This document shows, piece by piece, positions 1 through 5,886 of a stretch of DNA of 10,974 nucleotides. A program made the translations under genes and the position numbers. The notes under the pieces are model-generated. The model did not search any database, was not told where the DNA came from, and was given only the letters and a program-made list of their open reading frames with translations. The DNA is taken from positions 1-10,974 of the forward strand of contig JARKOV010000097.1 in NCBI GenBank assembly GCA_029975965.1. The letters run 5' to 3'. Origin of the DNA: Anaerolinea sp. Lineage in GTDB: Bacteria > Chloroflexota > Anaerolineae > Anaerolineales > Anaerolineaceae. Position 1 is the stretch's first letter. Each line of letters starts with the position of its first letter.

Positions 1-1
1 T

Positions 2-658
2 GCCCTGCTGGCGATCTTCGGCGGCGCAGCTACCGAGCTGGTGATGAACCAGTGGTCATCCACCTTCACCGAAAAAGTGCTGCAGCTACCGAAAGTGACC
101 GGCGACCTGCTGGGCATGTGCGGCTTTGCCGTCATGTTGGGGCTGGGCCGGGTGATCTACGGGCGCTCCGGCAGCCGGTTGAACATGAACAACGTGCTGA
201 TCGCCGGCGCGGCCACCGCCATCGCGTGCTACATCGTGGTGGCGGTCTCGCCGCTGGTCGGGGTCAGCCTGTTTGCCTGTGCGGTGTGCGGGCTGGCCGC
301 CAGCCTGCTGTGGCCCGGGACCCTGGTGATCACCGCCGAGAAATTCCCGCTGGCCGGCGCGTGGTTGTTCGCCATTTTGGCGGCAGCCGGAGACGTCGGC
401 GCTGCGCTTGGCCCTTTTGCCGCGGGCGTGGTCACCGACCTGACGCGCGGCATGCCGGCGGCCTCGCAGTGGGCCGCCACGTTGGGTCTCAGCGTGGAGC
501 AGCTTGCCATTCGCGTGGCCATTCTGCTGGCGGCGGTCTTCCCAGCCTTGACGCTCTACTGCCATTGGGTGCTGCGCAAATGGCAAAAAGTTAACGAGCC
601 GGCCTCCTTATCTGGATTGTTCCGGAGACGGCGGGCAGGTAACTTTTCAGAGGGTTAA
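2..658 (+). CDS. MFS transporter, C-terminal part (5' end outside window)
   Basis: This is an open frame running in from the left edge, with 218 visible codons. The protein is a chain of hydrophobic segments broken by short charged loops, typical of the second half of a major facilitator superfamily permease. The loop around visible residues 44-60 (GLGRVIYGR followed by a basic stretch) matches the MFS inter-helix signature between the first two helices of the C-terminal bundle. The opening ELVMNQWSS and the Gly/Ala-rich helices recall the sugar and fucose-permease branch, but the substrate cannot be read from this part. The tail is basic (FRRRR) and presumably cytoplasmic. The gene ends 79 nt before the OsmC gene on the same strand. 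I see no strong U-tract terminator between them, so they could be co-transcribed. Family call is firm; substrate is unknown. Confidence 0.82.
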   Translation, partial: ALLAIFGGAATELVMNQWSSTFTEKVLQLPKVTGDLLGMCGFAVMLGLGRVIYGRSGSRLNMNNVLIAGAATAIACYIVVAVSPLVGVSLFACAVCGLAASLLWPGTLVITAEKFPLAGAWLFAILAAAGDVGAALGPFAAGVVTDLTRGMPAASQWAATLGLSVEQLAIRVAILLAAVFPALTLYCHWVLRKWQKVNEPASLSGLFRRRRAGNFSEG

Positions 659-737
659 GCATCTAAATCGTGAAACCACCAAAAAGCTCACCTTCCGGGT
701 GGCTGAGCGGCACCTCACAGAGTATGGAGAGTATTTC

Positions 738-1139
738 ATGGAAATGATCATTGACTTCCCCGGCGGCGCAAAAGTCGACGCCCACTTCGACCAGTTCACC
801 GTCAAAACCGATCAGCCGCCGATGGGCGGCGGCGAGGGGTCGGCCCCTACGCCCTTTTCGGTGTTCCTGGCATCCATCGGCACCTGCGCCGGAATTTACG
901 TGCTCGGATTTTGCCGCCAGCGCGGGCTGCCCACCGAGGGCATCCGCATCATCCAGCGAATGCAGCGCGACCCGGCGACCGGTCTCATCGGTCAGGTCGA
1001 CCTGGAGATCCAGGTTCCGCCTGAGTTCCCCGAGAAATACCACGACTCGCTGATCCGCTCGGCCAACATGTGCGCGGTGAAGAAGCACCTCGAGCACCCG
1101 CCGAGCTTCAACACCTACACCAAGGTTGTCAACGCTTAG
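738..1139 (+). CDS. OsmC family protein (thiol peroxidase-like)
   Basis: The protein has 133 residues, a usual length for the OsmC/Ohr family, which reduces organic hydroperoxides with a pair of cysteines. Both are visible: Cys50 in ASIGTCAG and Cys112 in ANMCAVKKHLEHPP, the classic late motif of the family. The preceding GGGEGSAPTPF (residues 30-40) is the usual glycine-rich lead-in to the first active-site helix. I chose the ATG at 738 because GGAG at 726-729 lies 8 nt upstream. An in-frame GTG at 699 would add 13 residues but has no ribosome binding site. The sequence resembles the YhfA-like OsmC branch more than Ohr, so peroxide specificity is uncertain. The gene follows the MFS gene and ends 11 nt before a palindrome that probably stops transcription. 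Confidence 0.9.
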   Translation: MEMIIDFPGGAKVDAHFDQFTVKTDQPPMGGGEGSAPTPFSVFLASIGTCAGIYVLGFCRQRGLPTEGIRIIQRMQRDPATGLIGQVDLEIQVPPEFPEKYHDSLIRSANMCAVKKHLEHPPSFNTYTKVVNA

Positions 1140-1150
1140 CCTTAATATTG

Positions 1151-1184
1151 AGTGCAGGGGCGGTGCGCGCACCGCCCCTGCACT
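1151..1184. terminator. Perfect 34-nt palindrome between convergent genes
   Basis: The 34 bases are exactly self-complementary, with half-site AGTGCAGGGGCGGTGCG. The RNA hairpin would have about 15 GC-rich pairs around a small GCGC loop on either strand. It sits between the end of the OsmC gene (+) and the end of the deacetylase gene (-). That position suggests a shared bidirectional terminator. The flanks carry only weak T-tracts (ATATT on one side, TTGCTTG on the other), so a purely intrinsic mechanism is not certain. Confidence 0.7.
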
Positions 1185-1214
1185 TGCTTGAAAACCACCG
1201 AGAGGCGGGTCAAT

Positions 1215-1922
1215 TCATTGAACCGCGCGTGAAATGTGCAGGTCGAGGACATCGCGCGCAGGCAAGATGCGCACGTCTTCCGCCAGCGCTTTTTCGAGCA
1301 TTTTCACCAGGAAGTCGCTGCGCAGCGGCCCCCAGCCTTCGCCATCCAGGCCGTGCGAGTTGTAAACCAGCCAACCGTCTTCCACCGCCAGCAGCTCGTC
1401 GAGCGTGGACTCCAGCCACGGCTCGGCGTCTTCCCAGCCGCCGGTGCAAATTTTCACCGTAGCCGGCCCGGGCAACGGGTTGAGCGCCTTGCCCGCGGTG
1501 CGAAAGGCACGCACCACCCCCGGCAGCCAGGCCTCCAGCGCGGGGGTGGAGGCGTTGTATGGGAAGTTGAAAATCGCCTGCCGCGCATCGAACCCATTCA
1601 ACTCACGAGAAAATATTTCCAGGCAGCGCAAGATCCTCGCCTGTGCCTCTGGCAATGGAAGCGAAGCTTTATTGGTGTGGTCCAGCCCGTGCGGCTGGAT
1701 GACGTGCCCGCGGGCCTGCAGCTCGTTCCACAGGCCAAAATCGCCATACGGCGCGCCCCAGGCCCCGTCCGGCGCCATGTTTTCACCGTACCGCGCGTCC
1801 TTCTCGTGCGCGGTCGCCAGCACGTTGATCTCGGCGCGCAGACCGTACCGCTCGAAGATCTGCGCCACCTTCTGCATCGATTGGCTGAAGCCGTCGTCCC
1901 AGCTCAGCGTCAGGTAACGCAT
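1215..1922 (-). CDS. Polysaccharide deacetylase (NodB domain) family protein
   Basis: The protein has 235 residues with the landmarks of carbohydrate esterase family 4. LSWDDG at 6-11 is the TFDDG motif, with Asp9 the likely base and Asp10 a metal ligand. HGLDH at 78-82 is the metal-binding H-x3-H pair. FNFPYN at 118-123 takes the place of the usual RxPY motif, and YNSHGLDG at 187-194 supplies the late histidine. Members remove N- or O-acyl groups from glycans such as peptidoglycan or chitooligosaccharides. There is no signal peptide or membrane anchor, so it is predicted to be cytoplasmic, unlike secreted members. The usual Arg of motif 3 is missing, which fits a divergent branch with another small substrate. 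Its ATG directly follows the stop codon of the small gene upstream, indicating translational coupling. Confidence 0.85.
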   Translation of the reverse strand: MRYLTLSWDDGFSQSMQKVAQIFERYGLRAEINVLATAHEKDARYGENMAPDGAWGAPYGDFGLWNELQARGHVIQPHGLDHTNKASLPLPEAQARILRCLEIFSRELNGFDARQAIFNFPYNASTPALEAWLPGVVRAFRTAGKALNPLPGPATVKICTGGWEDAEPWLESTLDELLAVEDGWLVYNSHGLDGEGWGPLRSDFLVKMLEKALAEDVRILPARDVLDLHISRAVQ

Positions 1923-2264
1923 CTAGAAGACTTTCCTGCCAGACTTGGGTTTGGCGATGTGGAAGCGGTTATCTTTGATCGGGTCGAGTGCGATTACCGG
2001 CGCATTCCCGCGACCCCAGGGGGCCAATCCATTCTTGCGCATCCAGCGCCCGAGCTCCTGGCTGTGCAGCTCGCGCCCTTCCTCGCTCCAGAAAGCCTCG
2101 CGATCGACCTTCACTTCGACCGGCTCGCTCTCACCTTCGATCTCGAGCACGATCGATTCCCATTCCTTTTTGAAAAAAGCGTCGCGATCTTCTGGGCTGA
2201 CGCGGAAGCCGTACCCGCTGCCGTTGCGGCTGTGCGCACCATTGTTCCAGGCTTTAACAATCAT
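1923..2264 (-). CDS. Conserved hypothetical protein, 113 aa
   Basis: I do not recognise a characterised family. The 113-residue protein starts MIVKAWNNG, carries a charged region (EDRDAFFKKEW near 25-35) and ends with a motif around KNGLAPWGRGNAP (76-88) and a short basic tail. It is soluble, rich in Trp and charged residues, and has no signal peptide. Proteins of similar style occur as lone cytosolic hypotheticals in diverse bacteria; I recall the style but not a function. The ATG at 2264 has AGGAGA (2272-2277) 7 nt upstream. The TAG stop abuts the ATG of the deacetylase, so the two are almost certainly one transcript. Coding is supported by the ribosome binding site, the tight junction and biased composition. 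Confidence 0.75.
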   Translation of the reverse strand: MIVKAWNNGAHSRNGSGYGFRVSPEDRDAFFKKEWESIVLEIEGESEPVEVKVDREAFWSEEGRELHSQELGRWMRKNGLAPWGRGNAPVIALDPIKDNRFHIAKPKSGRKVF

Positions 2265-2272
2265 GGTGTGGT

Positions 2273-2303
2273 CTCCTTTCGAGAACGCTCCTTTGCGAGA
2301 GCG
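2273..2303 (-). repeat. Tandem duplication carrying two Shine-Dalgarno copies
   Basis: Two adjacent near-copies are seen on the + strand: CTCCTTTCGAGAACG (2273-2287) and CTCCTTTGCGAGAGCG (2288-2303). They differ by one inserted G and one A/G change. Read on the - strand each contributes AAAGGAG ahead of the 113-aa gene, one at proper spacing and one about 15 nt further up. It may be a recent slip duplication or a standby ribosome site. Confidence 0.6.
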
Positions 2304-2344
2304 CGGTGTTGTCTTCCCTTGTTCTGATTGTGTTTCAACTTTCT

Positions 2345-2376
2345 AATAAAATGTGGGGCGAAGCCCACATTTTATT
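2345..2376 (-). terminator. Intrinsic terminator of the cobalamin operon
   Basis: There is a perfect 13-bp stem, AATAAAATGTGGG with CCCACATTTTATT, around a 6-nt loop. On the - strand the 3' arm ends in TTTTATT, giving the U-rich end expected after the btuD-like gene, which stops about 90 nt upstream. The stem is almost symmetric, so it could also act on + strand transcripts. Bases 2377-2466 between it and btuD hold nothing else that I can support. Confidence 0.75.
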
Positions 2377-2466
2377 GGAAAAAATTACACAATCTCCATT
2401 CTACCTTAAGAGCATCTTTTAAAGGAGCCCCTGGCACATGTCCCATATCCCGCTTTGACTCTGGCT

Positions 2467-3240
2467 CTACGACACCGTCGGCAGGATGATCGGACGCCCG
2501 CCCGTTTCGCTGCGCACCCGTTGCAAAGGAACGTGGTACACCTGGCTGAGCAGGTCGGGGTCAAGAACTTCCTCCACCCCGCCCAGCGCCGCCACGCGAC
2601 CTTCGACGAGCAGGCACAACTGGTCGGCATAACGGCTGACCAGGTTCAGGTCATGAAGGGTCATCACCACCGTCAGGCCATCCTTGATCGAAAGACCACG
2701 CACGGCGTCCAGCAGGTGGATCTGGTACTGCAGGTCGAGGTGGGTGGTCGGCTCATCCAGCAGCAGCAGGGGCGCTTCTTGTGCCAGCGCCCGTGCCAGC
2801 ATGAGGCGCTGCTGCTCGCCCCCCGAGAGGTCTCCCACATTGCGCTCCGCCAGGTCCAACGTCTCGGAGCGCTCCATTGCCTGTTGGATGCCCTGCCGGT
2901 CGCGCGCGGAGAGCTGCCCCAGCCAGTTCAGGTAAGGGGTGCGGCCCAATTGGACCAATTCGCGCCCGGTAAACGCCGGCGGCAGGTTGCGCGCCTGGGG
3001 TACCACCGCCACCTTGCGGGCGCGCTCCTGTTCACCCATCCGGCGCAGGTCTGCGCCGTCCAGCGTGATGCGGCCGCTCTCAACGGGAATCACCCCGCTC
3101 AAGGCGCGGATCAGGGTCGTTTTGCCGGCGCCGTTCGGGCCGATCACGCCGAAGATTGCCCCGCGCTCCACGTGGAAGGAAACGTCCTTCAGCACGCGGC
3201 GATCGCCATAGCGGATGTTGAGGTGTTCTACGGTAAGCAT
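2467..3240 (-). CDS. btuD: ABC transporter ATPase, cobalamin/iron-chelate type (BtuD/FecE-like)
   Basis: The protein has 257 residues with all ATPase motifs in order. Walker A is GPNGAGKT at 34-41, the Q-loop glutamine is Gln82, the signature is LSGGE at 138-142, Walker B is LLLLDEP at 158-164 with catalytic Glu163, and the switch His is His196. The length and the sequence PTTHLDL are typical of importers of vitamin B12, haem or ferric siderophores. It energises the permease encoded just upstream in the same direction. The riboswitch at the head of the operon makes corrinoids the likely cargo. The ATG at 3240 has AGGAG 5-6 nt upstream. It is separated from the permease by 158 nt containing 7-bp repeats, a wide gap for an operon. 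The gene symbol is assigned by context, not by proven specificity. Confidence 0.9.
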   Translation of the reverse strand: MLTVEHLNIRYGDRRVLKDVSFHVERGAIFGVIGPNGAGKTTLIRALSGVIPVESGRITLDGADLRRMGEQERARKVAVVPQARNLPPAFTGRELVQLGRTPYLNWLGQLSARDRQGIQQAMERSETLDLAERNVGDLSGGEQQRLMLARALAQEAPLLLLDEPTTHLDLQYQIHLLDAVRGLSIKDGLTVVMTLHDLNLVSRYADQLCLLVEGRVAALGGVEEVLDPDLLSQVYHVPLQRVRSETGGRPIILPTVS

Positions 3241-3292
3241 GGTGGCTCCTGTGCTTGAGGAGAAGTCAATGAGGGATGGGTGAGGAGCGAAA

Positions 3293-3357
3293 AGTTACGG
3301 GTGATGAGTTACAGGAAGAGAAGAAAGTCTTGCCTGATAACTCATAACAGATAACAC
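3293..3357. repeat. Inverted array of 7-bp repeats
   Basis: The left block reads as heptads AGTTACG, GGTGATG, AGTTACA (3293-3313). The right block reads ATAACTC, ATAACAG, ATAACAC (3337-3357). The two blocks are roughly reverse complements, so ATGAGTTACAGG (3304-3315) can pair with CCTGATAACTCAT (3333-3345) with one bulge. The element lies in the 158-nt gap between the permease and ATPase genes and is AT-richer than its surroundings. It looks like a dispersed intergenic repeat, comparable in style to the short tandem heptad repeats known from cyanobacteria. Confidence 0.55.
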
Positions 3358-3398
3358 AAAACCCGTTGACTGCCATCACTTCACCCTTCGACTCCTCC

Positions 3399-4424
3399 TT
3401 ACCAAAACGCCTGGCTGCGCGCCCGGCGCAAAATCCATAAAAAGAACGGCGCGCCCGCCAGCGCGGTGATGATCCCCACCGGCAGCTCCTGAGGCGCCAT
3501 CAGCACCCGCGACAGCACGTCGGCCAGCAGCAACACCGCCGCCCCGCCCAGCACCGAGAGCGGCAGGATGCGCCGGTAGTCACCGCCCCAGACGAAGCGC
3601 ACCACGTGCGGCACGATCAATCCCACAAAGCCGATGATCCCGGCAAACGAGACGGCTGCCGCGGTGGTTAAAGATGCGGCGATCACCACCACCAGCCGCA
3701 CCCGCTCCACCGGCAGGCCGAGTTGCTGGGCCTGCTCCTCGCCAAACTGGAACACGTTCAGGGCGTGCCCGGTGGTCATCAGCACCGCCAGCCCGACCAC
3801 GACATAGGGCAGCATGGCCAGGACCGGCTGCCAGCCGCTCATCGACGCGCCGCCCAGCAGCCAGACAATCGCCCGGCGCAGCTCGCCAGTCGAGACCAGC
3901 ATGAGGAAAGAGGTGAGCGCCGTGGCGAAGGAGCTGACCGCCACGCCGGCCAGGATGAGGTTGGTGGTGGGCACACTGCGCCCGACCCGCGCCAGCAAGG
4001 TCACCACCCACACGGTGAGCAGCGCGCCGACAAAGGCGGCACCCGGCACAGCGAAGGTGCCCAACCCGGTGCGCGCCAGACCGCCGCTCATCGCCAGGAT
4101 CGCTCCCAGCCCGGCCCCGGAGGCCACCCCGACCAGGTACGGGTCGGCCAAAGGGTTGCGGAATAAGCCCTGGTAGGCGGCTCCGCTGCCGGCCAGCCCG
4201 GCCCCCGCCAGCGCCACCAGGGCGGTGCGCGGCAGGCGCAGCTCGAACAGGATGGTGGCAAAAGGCTTGAGCGCATCGCTGAGCGGCAGGCCGCGCAGCC
4301 GCAGCCCCACCAGCTCGATCAGCGCCCCAAAGGGGATGAACACGCTGCCCACCGCCGCCGAGAGGAAGAGCGCGGAAGCCAGCAGCAAAATCGGGATCCA
4401 ATAAGAACGGGCAGCGTGTTTCAT
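3399..4424 (-). CDS. btuC: FecCD/BtuC family ABC transporter permease
   Basis: The protein has 341 residues with about ten hydrophobic helices, the normal build of the BtuC/FecCD inner-membrane subunit. The family signature RNPLADPYLVG is at about residues 88-98, and the C-terminal half holds the GFVGLIVPH segment that contacts the ATPase. Two copies would form the translocation path between the binding lipoprotein and two BtuD-like ATPases. I chose the ATG at 4424 because it precedes the first helix directly and has AAAGGTGAG just upstream. An in-frame upstream start at 4475 would add 17 hydrophilic residues and has no better ribosome site. It lies between the binding-protein gene (135 nt upstream) and the ATPase gene (158 nt downstream) on the same strand. 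Cobalamin as cargo is inferred from the riboswitch. Confidence 0.88.
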   Translation of the reverse strand: MKHAARSYWIPILLLASALFLSAAVGSVFIPFGALIELVGLRLRGLPLSDALKPFATILFELRLPRTALVALAGAGLAGSGAAYQGLFRNPLADPYLVGVASGAGLGAILAMSGGLARTGLGTFAVPGAAFVGALLTVWVVTLLARVGRSVPTTNLILAGVAVSSFATALTSFLMLVSTGELRRAIVWLLGGASMSGWQPVLAMLPYVVVGLAVLMTTGHALNVFQFGEEQAQQLGLPVERVRLVVVIAASLTTAAAVSFAGIIGFVGLIVPHVVRFVWGGDYRRILPLSVLGGAAVLLLADVLSRVLMAPQELPVGIITALAGAPFFLWILRRARSQAFW

Positions 4425-4502
4425 CTCACCTTTGCTTACCGCACGGCTGCCAGTGCCGCGCGGCGAACTCACCACAAAGAACGTTAGGGATTGTGCAATT
4501 TA

Positions 4503-4543
4503 TTTTCTGCGTGTGTGGGGAAAAGCCCACATGTTACAGAAAA
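4503..4543 (-). promoter_or_regulatory. Hairpin between btuF and btuC
   Basis: A two-part stem is visible: TTTTCTG (4503-4509) pairs with CAGAAAA (4537-4543), and TGTGGG (4514-4519) pairs with CCCACA (4526-4531), with an internal loop between them. It starts 17 nt after the btuF stop. There is no real U-tract on the - strand, so it may be a partial terminator or an RNA-stability element that lowers expression of the membrane subunit relative to the binding protein. Confidence 0.45.
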
Positions 4544-4559
4544 AGCGAAACACAACCCG

Positions 4560-5513
4560 TCATTCGACCTGCGAGGCCAGGTCGGGGTGCAGCACTTTGA
4601 CCAGCTCGACCAGGCCATCCACCAGACGCGGTCCGGGGCGGCTGACCAGATCGTCGTTGAAGGGGTACACTTTGCCCTGCTGCACCGCCTTGATCGCGTC
4701 CCAACCGGGCCGCTGCGCCACCGATTCGGGGGTGATCCCGCCGTAGAGCGCATCGCCCAGCAAGATCACGTCGGGGTTTTGCACGATCAGCTCTTCCTGG
4801 CTGATCTGCGCCCACTCGCCCGCCAGACTGCCGCCGAGGTTTTGCCCGCCCGCCAGGCCGATCAGCAGGTCGATGAAGGTGCCGGGGCCACTCGTCCAGG
4901 GTTTAGACGGCTCGGTCGCATCCAGCTCATAGAAGACCAGCGGTTTGCTCTCGACCTGCGCCACGGCGTCCAGGGCTTTCTTCTCGCGCGCCTGCAACTC
5001 AGCAACCAGCGCCGCCGCCGACTCTTCGTTGCCGGTCGCTCGGCCCACCAGCTCGAGGTTGGCGTACATATCCGCCAGCGAGAGCGGGTTGGGCACCACC
5101 AGCACCGGCAGGCCCAGGTCCTGCATGCTCTGGATTGCCTCCGGCGAGGTCAGCGGCGAGACCAGCACCAGGTCGGGCTTGAGGCTGACGATCTGCTCCA
5201 GGTTATACTCGCCCATATTGCCGCCCACACTGGGCAGCGCCAGCGCTTCTTCGGGATAATTGGAGAAATCTTCCCGCGCCACCACCTGCGAGCCCGCCCC
5301 CACGGCAAAGAGGATTTCCGTGTTTGAGGGCGCCAGAGAGACGATGCGCTGGGCCGGCTGCGCCAGGCTTAGCTCACCGCCTGTGCCGTCCGGCAGGACG
5401 AGCGGGGGTGGCGTGGGCGTCGCGGTCGGCGCCGGAGGGGTAGCCGGCGCGCAGGCAGACAGAATTAAGGTCACAGCAACCAGCAAGATGCCATATATTT
5501 TGATCGATTTCAT
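4560..5513 (-). CDS. btuF: Cobalamin-type ABC transporter substrate-binding lipoprotein (BtuF-like)
   Basis: The protein has 317 residues. The N-terminus is a lipoprotein signal: two Lys, a hydrophobic core, then LSAC with the lipidated Cys21. A Pro/Thr-rich linker (about 22-38) tethers the domain to the outer face of the membrane. The mature part is a class III (BtuF/FhuD/helical-backbone) binding protein, with IVSLAPSNTEILFAVGAG at about 61-78, KPDLVL near 111-116 and a C-terminal region containing SRPGPRLVDGL. It would capture cobalamin or cobinamide and deliver it to the BtuC-like permease. The start at 5513 is chosen because the signal peptide begins there. The frame stays open upstream to a TTG at 5651, but that stretch would put 46 polar residues in front of the signal. 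Iron-chelate binding is the main alternative. Confidence 0.88.
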   Translation of the reverse strand: MKSIKIYGILLVAVTLILSACAPATPPAPTATPTPPPLVLPDGTGGELSLAQPAQRIVSLAPSNTEILFAVGAGSQVVAREDFSNYPEEALALPSVGGNMGEYNLEQIVSLKPDLVLVSPLTSPEAIQSMQDLGLPVLVVPNPLSLADMYANLELVGRATGNEESAAALVAELQAREKKALDAVAQVESKPLVFYELDATEPSKPWTSGPGTFIDLLIGLAGGQNLGGSLAGEWAQISQEELIVQNPDVILLGDALYGGITPESVAQRPGWDAIKAVQQGKVYPFNDDLVSRPGPRLVDGLVELVKVLHPDLASQVE

Positions 5514-5552
5514 CGTGACACTCGCGATATAAACGCAAATCCGGATCCAAAC

Positions 5553-5596
5553 GGCGCCCACCCGGAAAGCAAGCCTGCTTTCCCACCTGGGCAGCC
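5553..5596 (-). promoter_or_regulatory. Strong leader hairpin ahead of btuF
   Basis: The stem GGAAAGC with GCTTTCC (5564-5570 and 5577-5583) is extended by GCCCA with TGGGC and GGC with GCC across small internal loops. It ends 40 nt before the btuF ATG. It may be part of the riboswitch expression platform or a processing/stability element. Role is inferred from position only. Confidence 0.45.
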
Positions 5597-5598
5597 TT

Positions 5599-5632
5599 AA
5601 AACGCAAGCTCCCTGTCGTTGCCGGCAGGGAG
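5599..5632 (-). terminator. Terminator-like hairpin in the cobalamin leader
   Basis: CTCCCTG (5609-5615) pairs with CAGGGAG (5626-5632) around a 10-nt loop. On the - strand it is followed by CTTGCG and then TTTT (5602 to 5599). This is a plausible, moderately weak intrinsic terminator between the riboswitch and btuF, and so a candidate for the switch that shuts off the operon when cobalamin is bound. I could not identify a clear competing antiterminator. Confidence 0.45.
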
Positions 5633-5637
5633 GTGGA

Positions 5638-5661
5638 TCAGCCTGAGTCAAAGCCTGTCAT
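5638..5661 (-). CDS. Possible 7-aa leader ORF (MTGFDSG)
   Basis: An ATG at 5661 opens a reading frame of seven codons ending in TGA. It has the best ribosome binding site in the leader: AAAGGAG with 9 nt spacing. It lies between the riboswitch aptamer and the terminator-like hairpin, so ribosomes here would reach the foot of that hairpin. Nothing shows that the peptide itself matters. It could be a coupling device or a chance ATG after an accessible site. Confidence 0.35.
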   Translation of the reverse strand: MTGFDSG

Positions 5662-5696
5662 GCTTCCCATCTCCTTTCAGCGAGGTTGTGAGAAAC

Positions 5697-5832
5697 GCGC
5701 CTCAGACGGTCGACCTGGCTCATTGGCGTTGCTTGGTTTGATTCGCCAATTTACAGTTGCGCGACAGCGCCGGACTCGCACCGGCTTCGCCGTTTAGCCC
5801 TGCCCATCCGGGAGCAGAGCATCTGAGGGCAT
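5697..5832 (-). promoter_or_regulatory. Cobalamin (adenosylcobalamin-type) riboswitch
   Basis: Read on the - strand, the conserved core is unmistakable: GCCGGTGCGAGTCCGGC, then GCTGTCGCGCAACTGTAA (within 5751-5785). A B12-box-like element GAGCCAGGTCGACC follows (5708-5721). P1 can close by CCTCAGA (5822-5828) pairing with TCTGAGG (5700-5706). A 7-bp stem ATTGGCG/CGCCAAT (5722-5728 with 5744-5750) forms a peripheral arm. At about 136 nt it is a compact member of the class. It heads the btuF-btuC-btuD operon and should repress it when the vitamin is plentiful. Confidence 0.9.
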
Positions 5833-5851
5833 CACGTATTCAATTGAGTTG

Positions 5852-5880
5852 ATTGTAGTTGAGGTGTAATAGTGCGTCAA
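5852..5880 (-). promoter_or_regulatory. Sigma-70-type promoter of the cobalamin operon
   Basis: On the - strand TTGACG (5875-5880) and TACAAT (5852-5857) are separated by exactly 17 nt, five of six matches at each box. The predicted transcription start is near 5845, about 13-15 nt before the riboswitch begins. The -35 box is only 6 nt beyond the stop codon of the helicase-loader gene. Confidence 0.8.
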
Positions 5881-5886
5881 GGAATT

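Noticed and set aside
685..704. Small hairpin AGC-T-CACC / GGTG-GCT between the MFS and OsmC genes
   Set aside because: Only 7 bp with a bulge and no T-tract, so it does not support a terminator call.
1236..2327. Long + strand open frame (363 codons) opposite the deacetylase and small hypothetical genes
   Set aside because: It lies antisense to two genes with clear motifs and ribosome sites, has no recognisable domain, and is rich in His/Arg/Gln as expected from a complementary frame in GC-rich DNA.
2455..3258. + strand open frame of 267 codons opposite btuD
   Set aside because: It mirrors the ATPase gene whose complete motif set is on the other strand.
4491..5327. + strand open frame of 278 codons opposite btuF
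   Set aside because: It is antisense to the binding lipoprotein, has shadow-like composition and no domain.
3399..5513. Iron-siderophore rather than cobalamin importer
   Set aside because: The protein families cannot separate the two, but the cobalamin riboswitch at the head of the operon favours corrinoid uptake.
5514..5651. 46-codon upstream extension of btuF from a TTG
   Set aside because: It would bury the lipoprotein signal peptide behind polar residues and cover leader hairpins; no ribosome site supports it.
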